This document shows positions 9,489 through 16,913 of a stretch of 43,932 nt of DNA, piece after piece. The stretch is from Halobacterium sp. KA-4 (GTDB taxonomy: Archaea; Halobacteriota; Halobacteria; Halobacteriales; Halobacteriaceae), in NCBI RefSeq assembly GCF_021028995.1, contig NZ_JAJJZG010000022.1, forward strand, positions 1 through 43,932, written 5' to 3'. Both the position numbers and the translations under genes were made by a program. Under the pieces are notes generated by a model, which saw only the letters and a program-made list of their open reading frames with translations, had not been told where the DNA came from and searched no databases. Every line of letters starts with the position of its first letter. Positions within the stretch are counted from its first letter, which is position 1.

Positions 9489-10424
9489 GGCTCTATTGAA
9501 TCCGCAGAGGGCGGCGGGATTCACTGTTTCACAGCCTGTTCGACGTTGTAGACTGCGGCGGCAAGTGTAATCTCACGGAACTGGCGATACCATGCTCGCG
9601 CTCGGACGGCGGAGCCGTACGAGCGCTTGATTACCGAGTTGACAGTCTCACACACCGATCGCTGGTTGTAGAGTGCATCGTCGATCCGCGCGTTGTGCGC
9701 GTGGTCGTACGGCGCGAAGACGCGGTGCTTGATCAGCGGTCGAACGCCTTCTGCGCGAAGTTGTTCGCGGAAACTCATATCGTCGTAGCCCTTGTCGGCG
9801 GCGAGGCTCCGCAGGTCGCCTGCGTTCCGCAGGGCGACCTGCGGGCCGACATTCGTCCCGTTTGGCCACTTCGCACTACAATGAACGTCGATAACCGCGC
9901 CCTGCGCGGTATCGACGAGAAACGTAGCTTGAACGGTCTGTACCTCACGGTCAGACCGCTTGAGGTAGTGCTTGGACGCCTGTCGGCGGTCGAAGTAGGT
10001 GGCGTCGATGGCGGCGTGGCCGGATTGATCGAGCAGCTCCGACGAGAGTCGGAGCAGCGCTCGCCAGATGCGCATCGACGCCCGGTCAAACGACTTGCAG
10101 AGCGCGGATGGGCCGGGGAACTCGCCGCGCTCGAGGGCGAGCGCGGCTCGTACCCGTTCCATCTCCTCGGCCCAGTCGAGGATTTCTTGAAGCGTAGCCT
10201 CCATGTGAAGGCGGAGAAAGTGCAGGACGGCGTGCTTCCAGCCGGCAACGCCGTTGCCGGCTGGATGGCTGATCTGGAACAGCGCCGCATCAGTAAGTTT
10301 TCGTGCTATCGAGACAGCTTGTTTAACGAAGCGGAAGAGTACCTTTTGCACAACTGTACTCTCCCGCTTCACTTCCAACGCTCTGACGACTCATCCCTAC
10401 GCTGTCCGTGGATTCAATAGAGCC
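9489..10424 (-). mobile_element. IS5-type insertion sequence, 936 bp, with 9-bp target duplication
   Basis: Perfect 15-bp terminal inverted repeats (GGCTCTATTGAATCC at 9489 and its reverse complement ending at 10424) enclose one transposase gene. The 9-bp direct repeat GAGTGGTAC flanks the element on both sides (9480-9488 and 10425-10433), so the insertion is clean and probably recent. It sits in the intergenic space behind the giant defence gene and breaks no gene. Confidence 0.9.
9521..10378 (-). CDS. IS5-family DDE transposase
   Basis: 285 residues, intact from ATG at 10378 to the stop at 9521, filling the IS between its terminal repeats. Visible catalytic features are the first aspartate in AIDATYFDRR, the second in LAADKGYDD, and the glutamate in CETVNSVIKRSYG, followed by the usual basic tail, which is the DDE layout of IS5/IS1031-like haloarchaeal transposases. 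It would cut and join the element's ends. The antisense frame over this gene is long but is only a GC-driven shadow. High confidence in family; no specific ISH name assigned. Confidence 0.9.
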   Translation of the reverse strand: MEVKRESTVVQKVLFRFVKQAVSIARKLTDAALFQISHPAGNGVAGWKHAVLHFLRLHMEATLQEILDWAEEMERVRAALALERGEFPGPSALCKSFDRASMRIWRALLRLSSELLDQSGHAAIDATYFDRRQASKHYLKRSDREVQTVQATFLVDTAQGAVIDVHCSAKWPNGTNVGPQVALRNAGDLRSLAADKGYDDMSFREQLRAEGVRPLIKHRVFAPYDHAHNARIDDALYNQRSVCETVNSVIKRSYGSAVRARAWYRQFREITLAAAVYNVEQAVKQ

Positions 10425-10433
10425 GAGTGGTAC

Positions 10434-10718
10434 AAAATACAGTCTATCCTACCCACTCAAGCGCCACGTTGTGCTGTGCCACATACAAAATGTCGTATAG
10501 GAACAATATTCTCACAGCTCCGAATATCGGAGAACAGGCGAAATAGACCCTCGTTCTACAAATTTCGCCGGACCTTGTTCACACGAACATCGTCGTCTCG
10601 TGTGTACATCCCGGAAATCGAAAGTCAAGACGTGAAACCGGGTGGGAAGAAGGAGGAAGGAAGTCCAAAGTTAAGTCAATACAACGGAATTATAGAGAGA
10701 CCACTGATGGTCTAGGTA
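10434..10718. other. Intergenic stretch with two short hairpins and a promoter
   Basis: No gene seen. It holds CTCCGA-ATA-TCGGAG, CACACGA with TCGTGTG, and an 18-bp sequence AAATACAGTCTATCCTAC (10435-10452) that recurs at 27045-27062. ATTATAG at about 10688-10694 is a plausible TATA box for the small zinc-protein gene that follows, about 27 nt before its GTG. Confidence 0.4.
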
Positions 10719-10883
10719 GTGAATGTCATCCGGTTCGAAGAGAATGGTTACTACCATCTCCCGAAGAGTGGATTCTACTGTGAATGTGGCACGGATCTAA
10801 ACCCACATCACGTCGCTCGCGTTGATGAGTGGACAGCAGAATCTAATGGATATACTCCTTGTCCAGACTGCTTCAGCAATTGA
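10719..10883 (+). CDS. Small zinc-binding protein (54 aa, GTG start)
   Basis: A 54-residue frame beginning with GTG and ending at TGA 10881-10883. It contains CEC and, near the end, CPDC, giving four cysteines spaced like a compact zinc ribbon, a type of microprotein very common in haloarchaea. The GTG lies about 27 nt after an ATTATAG box, which fits leaderless transcription and decides the start. No specific family is recognised and function is unknown; adaptor or nucleic-acid binding roles are only guesses. The IS6-type element begins 24 nt after its stop, so its downstream context is altered. Confidence 0.5.
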   Translation: MNVIRFEENGYYHLPKSGFYCECGTDLNPHHVARVDEWTAESNGYTPCPDCFSN

Positions 10884-10907
10884 TGGTGGATCTGGCCAAA
10901 CCGCTGT

Positions 10908-11605
10908 CATCGTGTTTAGTTTAGCGAGTTCCACCAGACGGCGAAGGCTTGGAGCCACGATTCCGCTGTTGTTGGCTCGACGTGGCTGAAACTATTACTA
11001 AACGAGGAAGTTCGTCGTTTTATCTCTCAAAAGACACGTTCGACAGCATTCCGATTCCCATGGCGAACGGTTTGGAATCGAAGCCCGGCTCGCTGGAGTG
11101 CTGTTTTGAGGTGCTGGGCGTGATCAACCAGAAATACCGCGTCTTCAACGTCGTGTTTCTCGCGTAACTCCTGCAGGAATCGTTCAGTCAACGCCGTTGT
11201 TGTCGTCGGAAACAGCCGTATGTGCAGGAATTTGTTCGAGTTGGGATTGACGGCAGCGTACAGCCAGTACTGCTGGTCGTCGATGCGGATCACCGTTTCG
11301 TCAACCACGATCTGACCCGGACTGGCGTCGCTAGCGGGCTGTAGACCAGCTTTCTGTACCCAATCATGGATGGCTTTCCGCGAGCGTTAGACACCGAACT
11401 TCTCAAGTTCTTTGACGGTATTCGAAAGTGAGAGTCCAGCCAAATGAAGTCGAATACCGAGGCTCATCAGCTCGCTCGGTGTCCGCTCTCGCTCCACAAA
11501 ATCTAACTCAAGCCAGTCGCTACAGCCACTGAGGCGAGTGATTTCTGCCATGAACCAGCTGAAAATCACTTCCCCCTCACTTTTCAGCCTTAACTAAACA
11601 CGACC
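10908..11605 (-). mobile_element. IS6-type insertion sequence, 698 bp, decayed
   Basis: The ends share CGTGTTTAGTT (left from 10911, right in reverse complement to 11602), and the 8-bp sequence ACCGCTGT flanks both sides (10900-10907 and 11606-11613), the duplication length normal for IS6 elements. Inside is one transposase gene with two in-frame stop codons. The intact target duplication says the copy inserted here itself; the stops say it is now dead unless helped in trans. Confidence 0.85.
10916..11551 (-). pseudogene. IS6-family transposase with two nonsense codons
   Basis: Reading one continuous frame from ATG at 11551 gives a full-length IS6 (ISH14/ISH15-like) transposase of about 211 codons, with the first DDE acid in IVVDETVIRID, the second in VFLVDHAQHLK and the glutamate in NAVERVF. 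It is interrupted by TAA at 11387-11389 (after EKFGV, where relatives have an acidic residue or similar) and by TGA at about 11027-11029 (after ERVF, where an arginine CGA is expected; a single C-to-T change). There is no frameshift. Both changes are point mutations, so the gene was inactivated without deletion. Confidence 0.85.
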
Positions 11606-11625
11606 ACCGCTGTGGGCTCAAACTC

Positions 11626-11814
11626 TTAATTTCTATCGCTAAGTCTCCAGAGAAAGTACGCGAGAATCATGAATATTCCTGCAGTAGTCTCGAATCCTGA
11701 GGACACGGTAGATGCTTTCTGAGTCATAACTCCGGCAGCGATTGTGAATCCTAAGCCAGTACTTAGCAATAAGCTGTAGTCTAAACTACTGCCCGAATTA
11801 AGAACTATGGGAGT
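11626..11814 (-). pseudogene. Possible fragment of a small membrane protein
   Basis: On the minus strand a frame ending at TAA 11626-11628 reads about 60 residues with two hydrophobic stretches (around LLLSTGLGFTIAAGVM and TTAGIFMILAYFLW) and a basic C-terminus, the look of a two-helix membrane protein. There is no good start codon before the in-frame TAA at 11815-11817, and the IS1595-type element begins some 55 nt further on, so the 5' part may have been lost. Could also be chance. Confidence 0.35.
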
Positions 11815-11870
11815 TTAATAAAATGAACAATAGCTAATGAACTCGTCCTCTATTGAGACGTTCAATAAAG

Positions 11871-12881
11871 CCATTCGCTCTTGCGTAGGAGATTGTGGAT
11901 ACTGCTGAGCGGTCGCTGTGGAGTCGAAGAGGACAAGGGCACCGCGTCAACGGTGCCCGACACGAATGATTCCGCTTGATGTGTTTGGGTCGGAATCGCT
12001 CGCAGCGGACCTGCTGGAACAGGTTCGCTGGCGTGACGGTGTTACCTGTCCTCGCTGCCGTTCTGACCGGACGGTCAGAAACGGCAGCTATCGAGAGTTT
12101 CAACGGTATCTCTGTAAGAATTGCGACCGCACGTTCAACGACAAGACTGGCACAATCTTCGCTCACTCGAAAATTGCGCTCCGGCGGTGGCTGTTCTCGA
12201 TTTACGCGTTCCTCCGGTTTAACACGAGTCTCCGCCAACTACAGTGCGAAATCGAGGTGACACACAAGACGATGCACCGGCGCATCGAGCGCTTCGCCAG
12301 AGCGCTCGATGCGCCTTCCCTCGATCTCGTCGGCCCGGTCGAAATCGACGAAGTGTACGTCTCTGCTGGAAAGAAAGGCCGCGAGCGCGACCAGGAGTCG
12401 CGCTCGCGTGGTCTATCCACACGAGGACGTGGTTCGTACGATGGCGACAAACCACCCGTGTTCATTCTCGTTGATCGAGGAACTGGACAGCGGTACGTGA
12501 TTCCAGCGAAAGCCGCCGACGAATCGACGATTCGACTCCTGCTTGCTGACCGCAAAGAGGAGTCGCTCACGGTCTATACCGACGGCTTTCGAGCGTACGA
12601 ACCGCTCGAAGCGGACGACGCATTCGACCGCGAATACGTCGTCCACGGCGATGGTGAATACGCCGATGAGGAAGTTCACGTGAACACCGGCGAGAGCCAC
12701 GCGTCGCTGACGCGCCGGTGGCTCTCGCCGCATCGAGGCATCTCAAAAGATAAGCTGACACAGTATCTCAGAGCGTTCCAGCTCCGCCGAGAGTTATACA
12801 GAAAACCGGGACGAGACGCACTCAAACACGCTGTCCGAGCGACGCTCTGAAATCAACAATATGCTACGCAAGAGCGAAGCC
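11871..12881 (+). mobile_element. IS1595-type insertion sequence (ISH4-like)
   Basis: Perfect 15-bp inverted repeats TTCGCTCTTGCGTAG at 11874-11888 and its complement at 12864-12878 enclose one intact transposase gene. The similarity continues weakly inward (ATTG). I find no matching 8-bp duplication outside the ends, so the element may have been rearranged after insertion. A similar end appears at the right edge of the window (about 43756). Confidence 0.8.
11918..12850 (+). CDS. IS1595-family transposase
   Basis: 310 residues; the core starts at MIPLDVFGSESLAADLLEQV, which is where relatives begin, so the true start may be the internal ATG at 11966. The N-terminus carries a zinc ribbon (CPRCRSD ... 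YLCKNCDRTF), followed by a helix-turn-helix (LRQLQCEIEVTHKTMHRRI) and an ISXO2-like DDE domain with VGPVEIDEVYV and TVYTDGFRAYEPL. This is the standard architecture of IS1595/ISH4 transposases. It is uninterrupted, so the element may still be active. It separates a small truncated membrane ORF from the Mrr gene. Confidence 0.9.
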   Translation: MESKRTRAPRQRCPTRMIPLDVFGSESLAADLLEQVRWRDGVTCPRCRSDRTVRNGSYREFQRYLCKNCDRTFNDKTGTIFAHSKIALRRWLFSIYAFLRFNTSLRQLQCEIEVTHKTMHRRIERFARALDAPSLDLVGPVEIDEVYVSAGKKGRERDQESRSRGLSTRGRGSYDGDKPPVFILVDRGTGQRYVIPAKAADESTIRLLLADRKEESLTVYTDGFRAYEPLEADDAFDREYVVHGDGEYADEEVHVNTGESHASLTRRWLSPHRGISKDKLTQYLRAFQLRRELYRKPGRDALKHAVRATL

Positions 12882-12889
12882 ATTTTATC

Positions 12890-13816
12890 TCAGAGAGACT
12901 CGATCATCTTGACAAGCTCACGCCCGTTGATTAACCTGAGATTATCTATCTGAGCGGCTCGATCCTTTGCGTCTTTTGTATATCCGGCTGTTGTTACAAT
13001 CACTACCTCAGAAGGTGTGAATTGTTTGTCTACCAATAAACCAGCCGAACGCTGAACGGTTCCTATTCCAACGTTATTGTTGGTGTACTTTTTCGCTTGG
13101 ATAAGAACCCGTTCCCGATTCTTTTCGGCAATAATGTCAATACCGCTGTCTCCACTACCTTTCGTTAGTTTGCAAGAATACCCGTTGGCCTGCCATACGT
13201 GGGCAACATATTCTTCAAAACTTTCAGCAGACAACTCTTTCAATTGGTGGAGGTCTACCTTTATACCTAGTTTGTCTTCCACGGGTTGAAATCCTTCTAC
13301 AGTGAGGGACGTGCACTCGTGCAAATACTGGTACGCTAACGTCCGTTCGTTGGTGAAATCTATATCCAGTTCGTATCTTAGGCCATCTGCCTTAATCACC
13401 ATCTCCGTAGTAATTGCTTCAATATCGTCGTATTCAAACTCAGATACTATGCTTCTATCTTGCTTTCCGACAAGTAATAATATCTTTTCGTCGGTGATAA
13501 ATAGAATATTTGAATAAGGTTCCTTAGCGCTCAGATAGCCGACCTGACCTTCACTTATTAGCCCTCGTTGAATCTTGTCAAGCTGAACGCGTGCATTTGC
13601 CTGAATTTCGTCATCTTCGGTCGCTTCAACCCGCAAAGCTCTCTGGTTGCTGGCGGCAACGAAATGGGGTTGCTCACCATTATCTAAATAGTCCACTGGA
13701 CGTTCTTGCGGAAGCCACTCTTTGACACCAGGTGGCACGTATCCGTTTTGATCACCCCTAAGTGCGCTCTCCCATAATTCCCCCTTTGCGTTTTCAATCA
13801 TCGATTCTATAGACAT
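12890..13816 (-). CDS. Mrr-like restriction endonuclease with N-terminal PH-like domain
   Basis: 308 residues. The C-terminal ~110 residues are an Mrr_cat (PD-(D/E)XK) domain: FEEYVAHVWQANGY, GSGDSGIDII (D227), VLIQAKKY (Q240, K242) and the Q-R-S-A-G-L helix. Mrr-type enzymes cut modified or foreign DNA. Residues about 70-175 look like a PH-like/SHOCT-type beta domain (EGQVGYLSAKEPYSNILFIT, DDIEAITTEM), often fused to Mrr in archaea and probably a sensor or localisation module. The stop lies only 9 nt beyond the IS1595 right end, so the gene's tail was nearly hit. Lower GC than the exporter operon downstream suggests transfer. Likely a defence gene next to the giant helicase/nuclease. Confidence 0.8.
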   Translation of the reverse strand: MSIESMIENAKGELWESALRGDQNGYVPPGVKEWLPQERPVDYLDNGEQPHFVAASNQRALRVEATEDDEIQANARVQLDKIQRGLISEGQVGYLSAKEPYSNILFITDEKILLLVGKQDRSIVSEFEYDDIEAITTEMVIKADGLRYELDIDFTNERTLAYQYLHECTSLTVEGFQPVEDKLGIKVDLHQLKELSAESFEEYVAHVWQANGYSCKLTKGSGDSGIDIIAEKNRERVLIQAKKYTNNNVGIGTVQRSAGLLVDKQFTPSEVVIVTTAGYTKDAKDRAAQIDNLRLINGRELVKMIESL

Positions 13817-13907
13817 AATTTCTAGTTACTACTCAAACAAGTAAATCCTCTGGTGGGAGAGTCGATATCGCCTGTTAAATAGATTTTCTGTACTGATCGA
13901 GTTCCAG

Positions 13908-14894
13908 TTACAGTTCGCCGTCTGATTTGGTGTCGAAAGATGACGCTGACTCGAAGCTAGTGAGGTCGTCTATCCGCTGTTCTAATTCTTGGATTTCTTC
14001 CTGTAGGTCTTCGGTGTCCTCGTCAGTGGCAGCTAATCGATCTTTGAGTCCTTGGAGACGCGTCTCTTTGCTTTCCTCATCGACTTCAGCTTTCCGAACA
14101 TATTCACTCTCCTCGATTTCATAGACGTCTGATTCTGAGAGTTCCGTCACCTCAAGCGCATCATCTACCTTGCTGGGATCTACGCTTGTCACACGTTCAC
14201 GGTCAATCCCTGCGTCTTCCAGTACGTCCAGTACGTCCGCATCTTCTTTGAGTGACCGATTTCGGCGTGAGGTTCGCTGGACAGACCCGTACTGCCCGGA
14301 GACAGGTTGATCGTGATGGAGCTGGTCGAGTAACACACTCCGCACACCCTGACGGAGATCATTCGCGTTTCGCTGTACGTCGGAGAGTAGTGTATAGAGG
14401 TTCACCAACGCAGGAGTGTCTACTGATTCAAGATTAGTTGGGTCGTTGCGTTCGAGCGCATCGATAAGCAAGAGTGCGTCGGAGTAGACGGAAATATCGG
14501 GCTCCTCGCGGTCGTCTCCATCTCTCTCCACCTCGTGAGCATCGACTAACGGGGAACTCGTCGGGGATTCACTTTCCGAGAGCATTCCCTCACGGTCGTC
14601 AATCTCAAACCGCGGGTGCAAGCTCAGGACAGTGGCGTAGGGTTCGGCATCAGGGGGAAGATTGTCGAGTTCAAAGCCACTCGAACCTTCGGTGACGTGC
14701 TCGTATAGAGTCTCGAACTGCTCGCGGTGGAGTGGAACGGTACCATCATCTTCTCGATACTCAATGAGAATACGGTGTTCTTGCACGTCTGTGAGTCGGA
14801 ACGGTTTGCGAGAGAGCGGCGTGAGAAGAGTCGCGTCCGGTGGCAGTTCCTCGGCGTTTTCAAGCAGGTTGTGCCAACTCACGCTGAATGTCAT
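13908..14894 (-). CDS. Acidic coiled-coil protein of unknown function
   Basis: 328 residues if the ATG giving MTFSVSWHNLLENAEELPP is used; an upstream ATG at 14921 would add nine residues but the shorter form resembles how I remember haloarchaeal homologues starting. The first ~110 residues form a compact mixed domain (PLSRKPFRLTDVQEHRILIE, LHREQFETLYEHV, AEPYATVLSLHPRFE). The middle is acidic and low-complexity, then a helical part, and the end (about 265-320) is a clear coiled coil rich in E, R, L heptads. No enzyme motif is visible. It is on the same strand as Mrr with a 90-nt gap, upstream of it, so the two may be co-transcribed and functionally linked. Function unknown. Confidence 0.7.
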   Translation of the reverse strand: MTFSVSWHNLLENAEELPPDATLLTPLSRKPFRLTDVQEHRILIEYREDDGTVPLHREQFETLYEHVTEGSSGFELDNLPPDAEPYATVLSLHPRFEIDDREGMLSESESPTSSPLVDAHEVERDGDDREEPDISVYSDALLLIDALERNDPTNLESVDTPALVNLYTLLSDVQRNANDLRQGVRSVLLDQLHHDQPVSGQYGSVQRTSRRNRSLKEDADVLDVLEDAGIDRERVTSVDPSKVDDALEVTELSESDVYEIEESEYVRKAEVDEESKETRLQGLKDRLAATDEDTEDLQEEIQELEQRIDDLTSFESASSFDTKSDGEL

Positions 14895-15019
14895 ATCGTG
14901 GTATACCCCACCAATAATCAAAAGCTCACGGATGAATTTGTCAGAGATGGCGCAGACATCTCTCCTGATCGGTAGATAGGCCGTCTGTGCTGAGCGCTCC
15001 CTGTCTGGTGTGGAAAGCC

Positions 15020-15037
15020 TTCTATGACACCCTCCAC
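15020..15037 (+). repeat. 18-bp repeat, probable IS end (copy 2)
   Basis: Exact second copy of TTCTATGACACCCTCCAC (first at 208-225) with related flank upstream. No transposase is next to it here. A short frame through it (WKAFYDTLHDWQIRV, stop at about 15115) is open but unrecognised. I read it as the stump of a lost IS, with an old coding remnant as the alternative. Confidence 0.4.
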
Positions 15038-15127
15038 GACTGGCAGATCCGTGTCACTGAGAGTCCCACGAACGGAGCCAGATTCGAAATTCTTGGCGTA
15101 GAAACAGTTACTGAATAGAACATCTGT

Positions 15128-15194
15128 ATTTAGTGAAACGACGCACCACATCGAGGCGGATTCTTACCAGCGGACTCGGAAACAGCCGGTGAGT
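15128..15194 (-). repeat. Dispersed repeat copy R6 (67 nt, shortened)
   Basis: On the minus strand it reads ACTCACCGGCTGTTTC, then GCTGGTAAGAATCCGCCTCG and ATGTGGTGCG, matching the other copies but 4 nt shorter in the first third. The ends do not pair well. It lies upstream of the small membrane gene at 15314, in opposite orientation. Confidence 0.7.
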
Positions 15195-15313
15195 GGGTAT
15201 GCGAAGTGAGCAGCTACTTGCCGTCAGAACGGCCTCGGCTACCGAAAGCGCTTACCGGAATCGATAGTGACGGACCCCAAATAGTTTTCTGACCGAGATT
15301 TGTATGCATTCGT

Positions 15314-15628
15314 ATGGCTACGTCAGAATCACGTGCGCCCGCCGATGTTCCAAACCTCTACGACGGGCTTGCGGGGATTGTCGCGCTCTCCATCCTCGCG
15401 TGGGCGTTCCTGTACGCCTTCCAGCCGATATTCGGCCTCCTGCTGACGGTCGCCTTCGGCTCAGCGTACGCGGCTGGCCGTATCGACGACTTGGAACACG
15501 GCGTTGTCGTTGCTGGCCTCTGGGGATTCGTGATTGCGTCGGTTTGGTTCATCGGGACGTTCCTCAGTTTCGGTGTCGCCGCCATCCTCGCCGTCATCGG
15601 ATACGGCTACTGGCGAGGCGCTTGGTAA
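15314..15628 (+). CDS. Small three-helix membrane protein
   Basis: 104 residues. After a short polar N-terminus (MATSESRAPADVP) come three strongly hydrophobic segments at about 18-53 (two close helices), 62-80 and 83-97, joined by a short acidic loop (RIDDLEHG), ending YWRGAW. No known family is recognised. Codon use is GC-rich and typical for haloarchaea, and no Shine-Dalgarno is seen. Repeat R6 lies upstream and R8 downstream, both on the other strand. Function unknown; being a small integral membrane protein is secure from the hydropathy. Confidence 0.75.
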   Translation: MATSESRAPADVPNLYDGLAGIVALSILAWAFLYAFQPIFGLLLTVAFGSAYAAGRIDDLEHGVVVAGLWGFVIASVWFIGTFLSFGVAAILAVIGYGYWRGAW

Positions 15629-15678
15629 GCAGGCCTCGGACTTGTAGACGGGACACCCACGTTTGGTTGCCAGCCTGT

Positions 15679-15749
15679 ACTTCCCGAATTCACTCACCAT
15701 ATTGATGCGAATTCTCACTATCTAAGTCGGTGTGAAACAGCTGCTCAGA
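15679..15749 (-). repeat. Dispersed repeat copy R8 (71 nt)
   Basis: On the minus strand it reads TCTGAGCAGCTGTTTCACAC, then GTGAGAATTCGCATC and ATATGGTGAG, ending GGGAAGTACAGG. Same length and order as R1-R5. The terminal pairing is weak (3 of 8). It begins 51 nt after the stop of the 15314 gene but in the opposite orientation. Confidence 0.75.
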
Positions 15750-15835
15750 CGGTGTGTGGCCCTGCCACTGTACTTTCTACAAACTGAGTTCCAACAGTCG
15801 TATAATACATATGCTCAACCTGAGTAGGATGGGCT

Positions 15836-16036
15836 ATGTCTTCGACTGGGTTTCCGTCCTCGTGGAGTGACCCAGAGTATATCGCAACCGTTGTCGGTGT
15901 CCTCGCCACCGGCGTGGTTATATTCCACAGCGCGTTGACCAAATCTGGGCCAACCGTTGAGGAGGTACTATTCGTCGTGCTTGCTATCACTCTTCCAGCC
16001 GGAATCGCCTACGAGATCGCCAGCCGCTGGGGATAA
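15836..16036 (+). CDS. Small two-helix membrane protein
   Basis: 66 residues with a polar N-terminus (MSSTGFPSSWSDPEY) and two hydrophobic segments (about 17-33, IATVVGVLATGVVIFHSAL, and 43-58, VLFVVLAITLPAGIAYEI) ending in a basic/aromatic tail. This is the general pattern of the many tiny membrane proteins in the window. No family recognised and no partner gene in the same operon. It starts about 86 nt after repeat R8. Function unknown. Confidence 0.65.
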   Translation: MSSTGFPSSWSDPEYIATVVGVLATGVVIFHSALTKSGPTVEEVLFVVLAITLPAGIAYEIASRWG

Positions 16037-16144
16037 CGCTACAGTCTTACGAGGTAGACCTGATTATCTGGCTCTATTGAAGTGTGATGGGTCCAAAGCG
16101 GCACTCAGATTAGTGCCCTTGAGCTGTGTCTTATCTCCTCCAAT
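16037..16144. other. Spacer with an IS5-type end sequence
   Basis: GGCTCTATTGAA at 16070-16081 is identical to the first 12 bases of the IS5-type element at 9489 and then diverges. No matching second end or transposase is near. It is probably the stump of a related lost element. Confidence 0.4.
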
Positions 16145-16261
16145 TCAGAGCACGTTCCGTAGGACAAGTGCCGCCTGTACACACAGGAGAAACGTGACGA
16201 GTAGGACAATCCCCAATTGATAGTACGGACAGGCGCTAACGCTTCGTTCTTCGCGCTGCAT
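16145..16261 (-). CDS. Possible 38-aa membrane microprotein
   Basis: ATG at 16261 to TGA at 16145-16147 gives 38 residues with a charged N-terminus (MQREERSVSAC) and one long hydrophobic helix (YQLGIVLLVTFLLCVQAALV) ending RNVL. The composition is that of a single-pass membrane peptide. It lies between an IS end and a decayed toxin-antitoxin pair, so it could equally be the end of a degraded larger gene. Confidence 0.35.
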   Translation of the reverse strand: MQREERSVSACPYYQLGIVLLVTFLLCVQAALVLRNVL

Positions 16262-16265
16262 TCGT

Positions 16266-16406
16266 AACGCGGACATCTATGCGCTCGCGTACTATCACGA
16301 TCATCCCCGCGAAATGAGCGAAGTCGAAGCCGGCCGCAAGGACGCAATCGAGTCAATCAAAGAGTCGATTGATCGTCCGGACAGCGTTGAACCAGACACC
16401 GCCTGA
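16266..16406 (+). pseudogene. DUF433-type antitoxin, C-terminal remnant
   Basis: The frame ending TGA 16404-16406 reads NADIYALAYYHDHPREM followed by an acidic/basic helix (EAGRKDAIESIKESIDRP). The ALAYYHDHPREM block is what I remember from the C-terminal part of haloarchaeal DUF433 (VapB-like) proteins. No start or N-terminal DNA-binding part precedes it; the upstream sequence belongs to another strand's ORF. It would have been the antitoxin for the next gene, whose ATG begins one base after its stop region. Now broken. Confidence 0.55.
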
Positions 16407-16407
16407 A

Positions 16408-16543
16408 ATGGCCGAGTGGCAGTTCCTCTTGGACGAGCATATTGACCCGAAAGCGTACCTATCTGGCCAAAGAAGACGTCGCTGACTGCCGAGAGAGAGC
16501 TCGGACCCTCCTTGAGGGACGTCATGATTCGTCGAGAGTGTAA
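16408..16543 (+). pseudogene. DUF5615-type PIN-like toxin, frameshifted remnant
   Basis: ATG at 16408 reads MAEWQFLLDEHIDPKA, the N-terminus of the PIN-like DUF5615 toxins (the acids in LLDEH are the likely metal ligands). The frame then fails, and a neighbouring frame continues TYLAKEDVADCRERARTLLE to a TAA at 16541-16543. The middle of the domain, with the remaining catalytic acids, is missing. Together with the preceding DUF433-like remnant it is a dead toxin-antitoxin operon, decayed by a frameshift and a deletion. Confidence 0.5.
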
Positions 16544-16809
16544 TCGCTGGTGTCGCCGGAGAGGAGTGTGAGCGCGTCGTAGCCGAGGCGGATGAGCAGG
16601 GCAACGAGTACTGTGTCAGTCCAGAGCGTGACACCCGCGAGAACAACTGCGCCGGGTAGCCACTGGAGGGCGTTCTGTGTGCTCCACCGCGCTCGCATCA
16701 GGAGGACGCCCATAATTGCGCCTGTACCTGCAATCCAGGGGTCTGCGTTGAATGCCAGGAGCGTTTCCAAGACGAATCCGTAGAAGATGGAGAGTGCGAA
16801 GTCAAACAC
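16522..16809 (-). CDS. Small membrane protein (95 aa, GTG start)
   Basis: Starting from the GTG at 16809 the protein is 95 residues, with three hydrophobic stretches (about FALSIFYGFVLETLLAF, IAGTGAIMGVLLM, LPGAVVLAGVTLW plus VLVALLI) and an acidic tail (LSGDTSDYTLDES). The frame is open further upstream to 16986, but that extension is Arg/Pro/Ala-rich and overlaps the exporter permease gene, so I take it as a shadow. It is on the same strand as the exporter operon, about 100 nt beyond it. Function unknown. Confidence 0.55.
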   Translation of the reverse strand: MFDFALSIFYGFVLETLLAFNADPWIAGTGAIMGVLLMRARWSTQNALQWLPGAVVLAGVTLWTDTVLVALLIRLGYDALTLLSGDTSDYTLDES

Positions 16810-16913
16810 TGCAAGATTATTAGTTAGATGATCGCAGCTGGAGGCCTTTGGAAATGCGACAACCCCGTCCTGTTTGGGCGCGGCTCCTGCTTGTTGAGCC
16901 GGCTGCAGGGATT

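Noticed and set aside
9695-10420. 241-codon plus-strand ORF over the IS5-type transposase
   Set aside because: It is the antisense of an intact transposase with clear DDE motifs; the composition is that of a GC-driven shadow.
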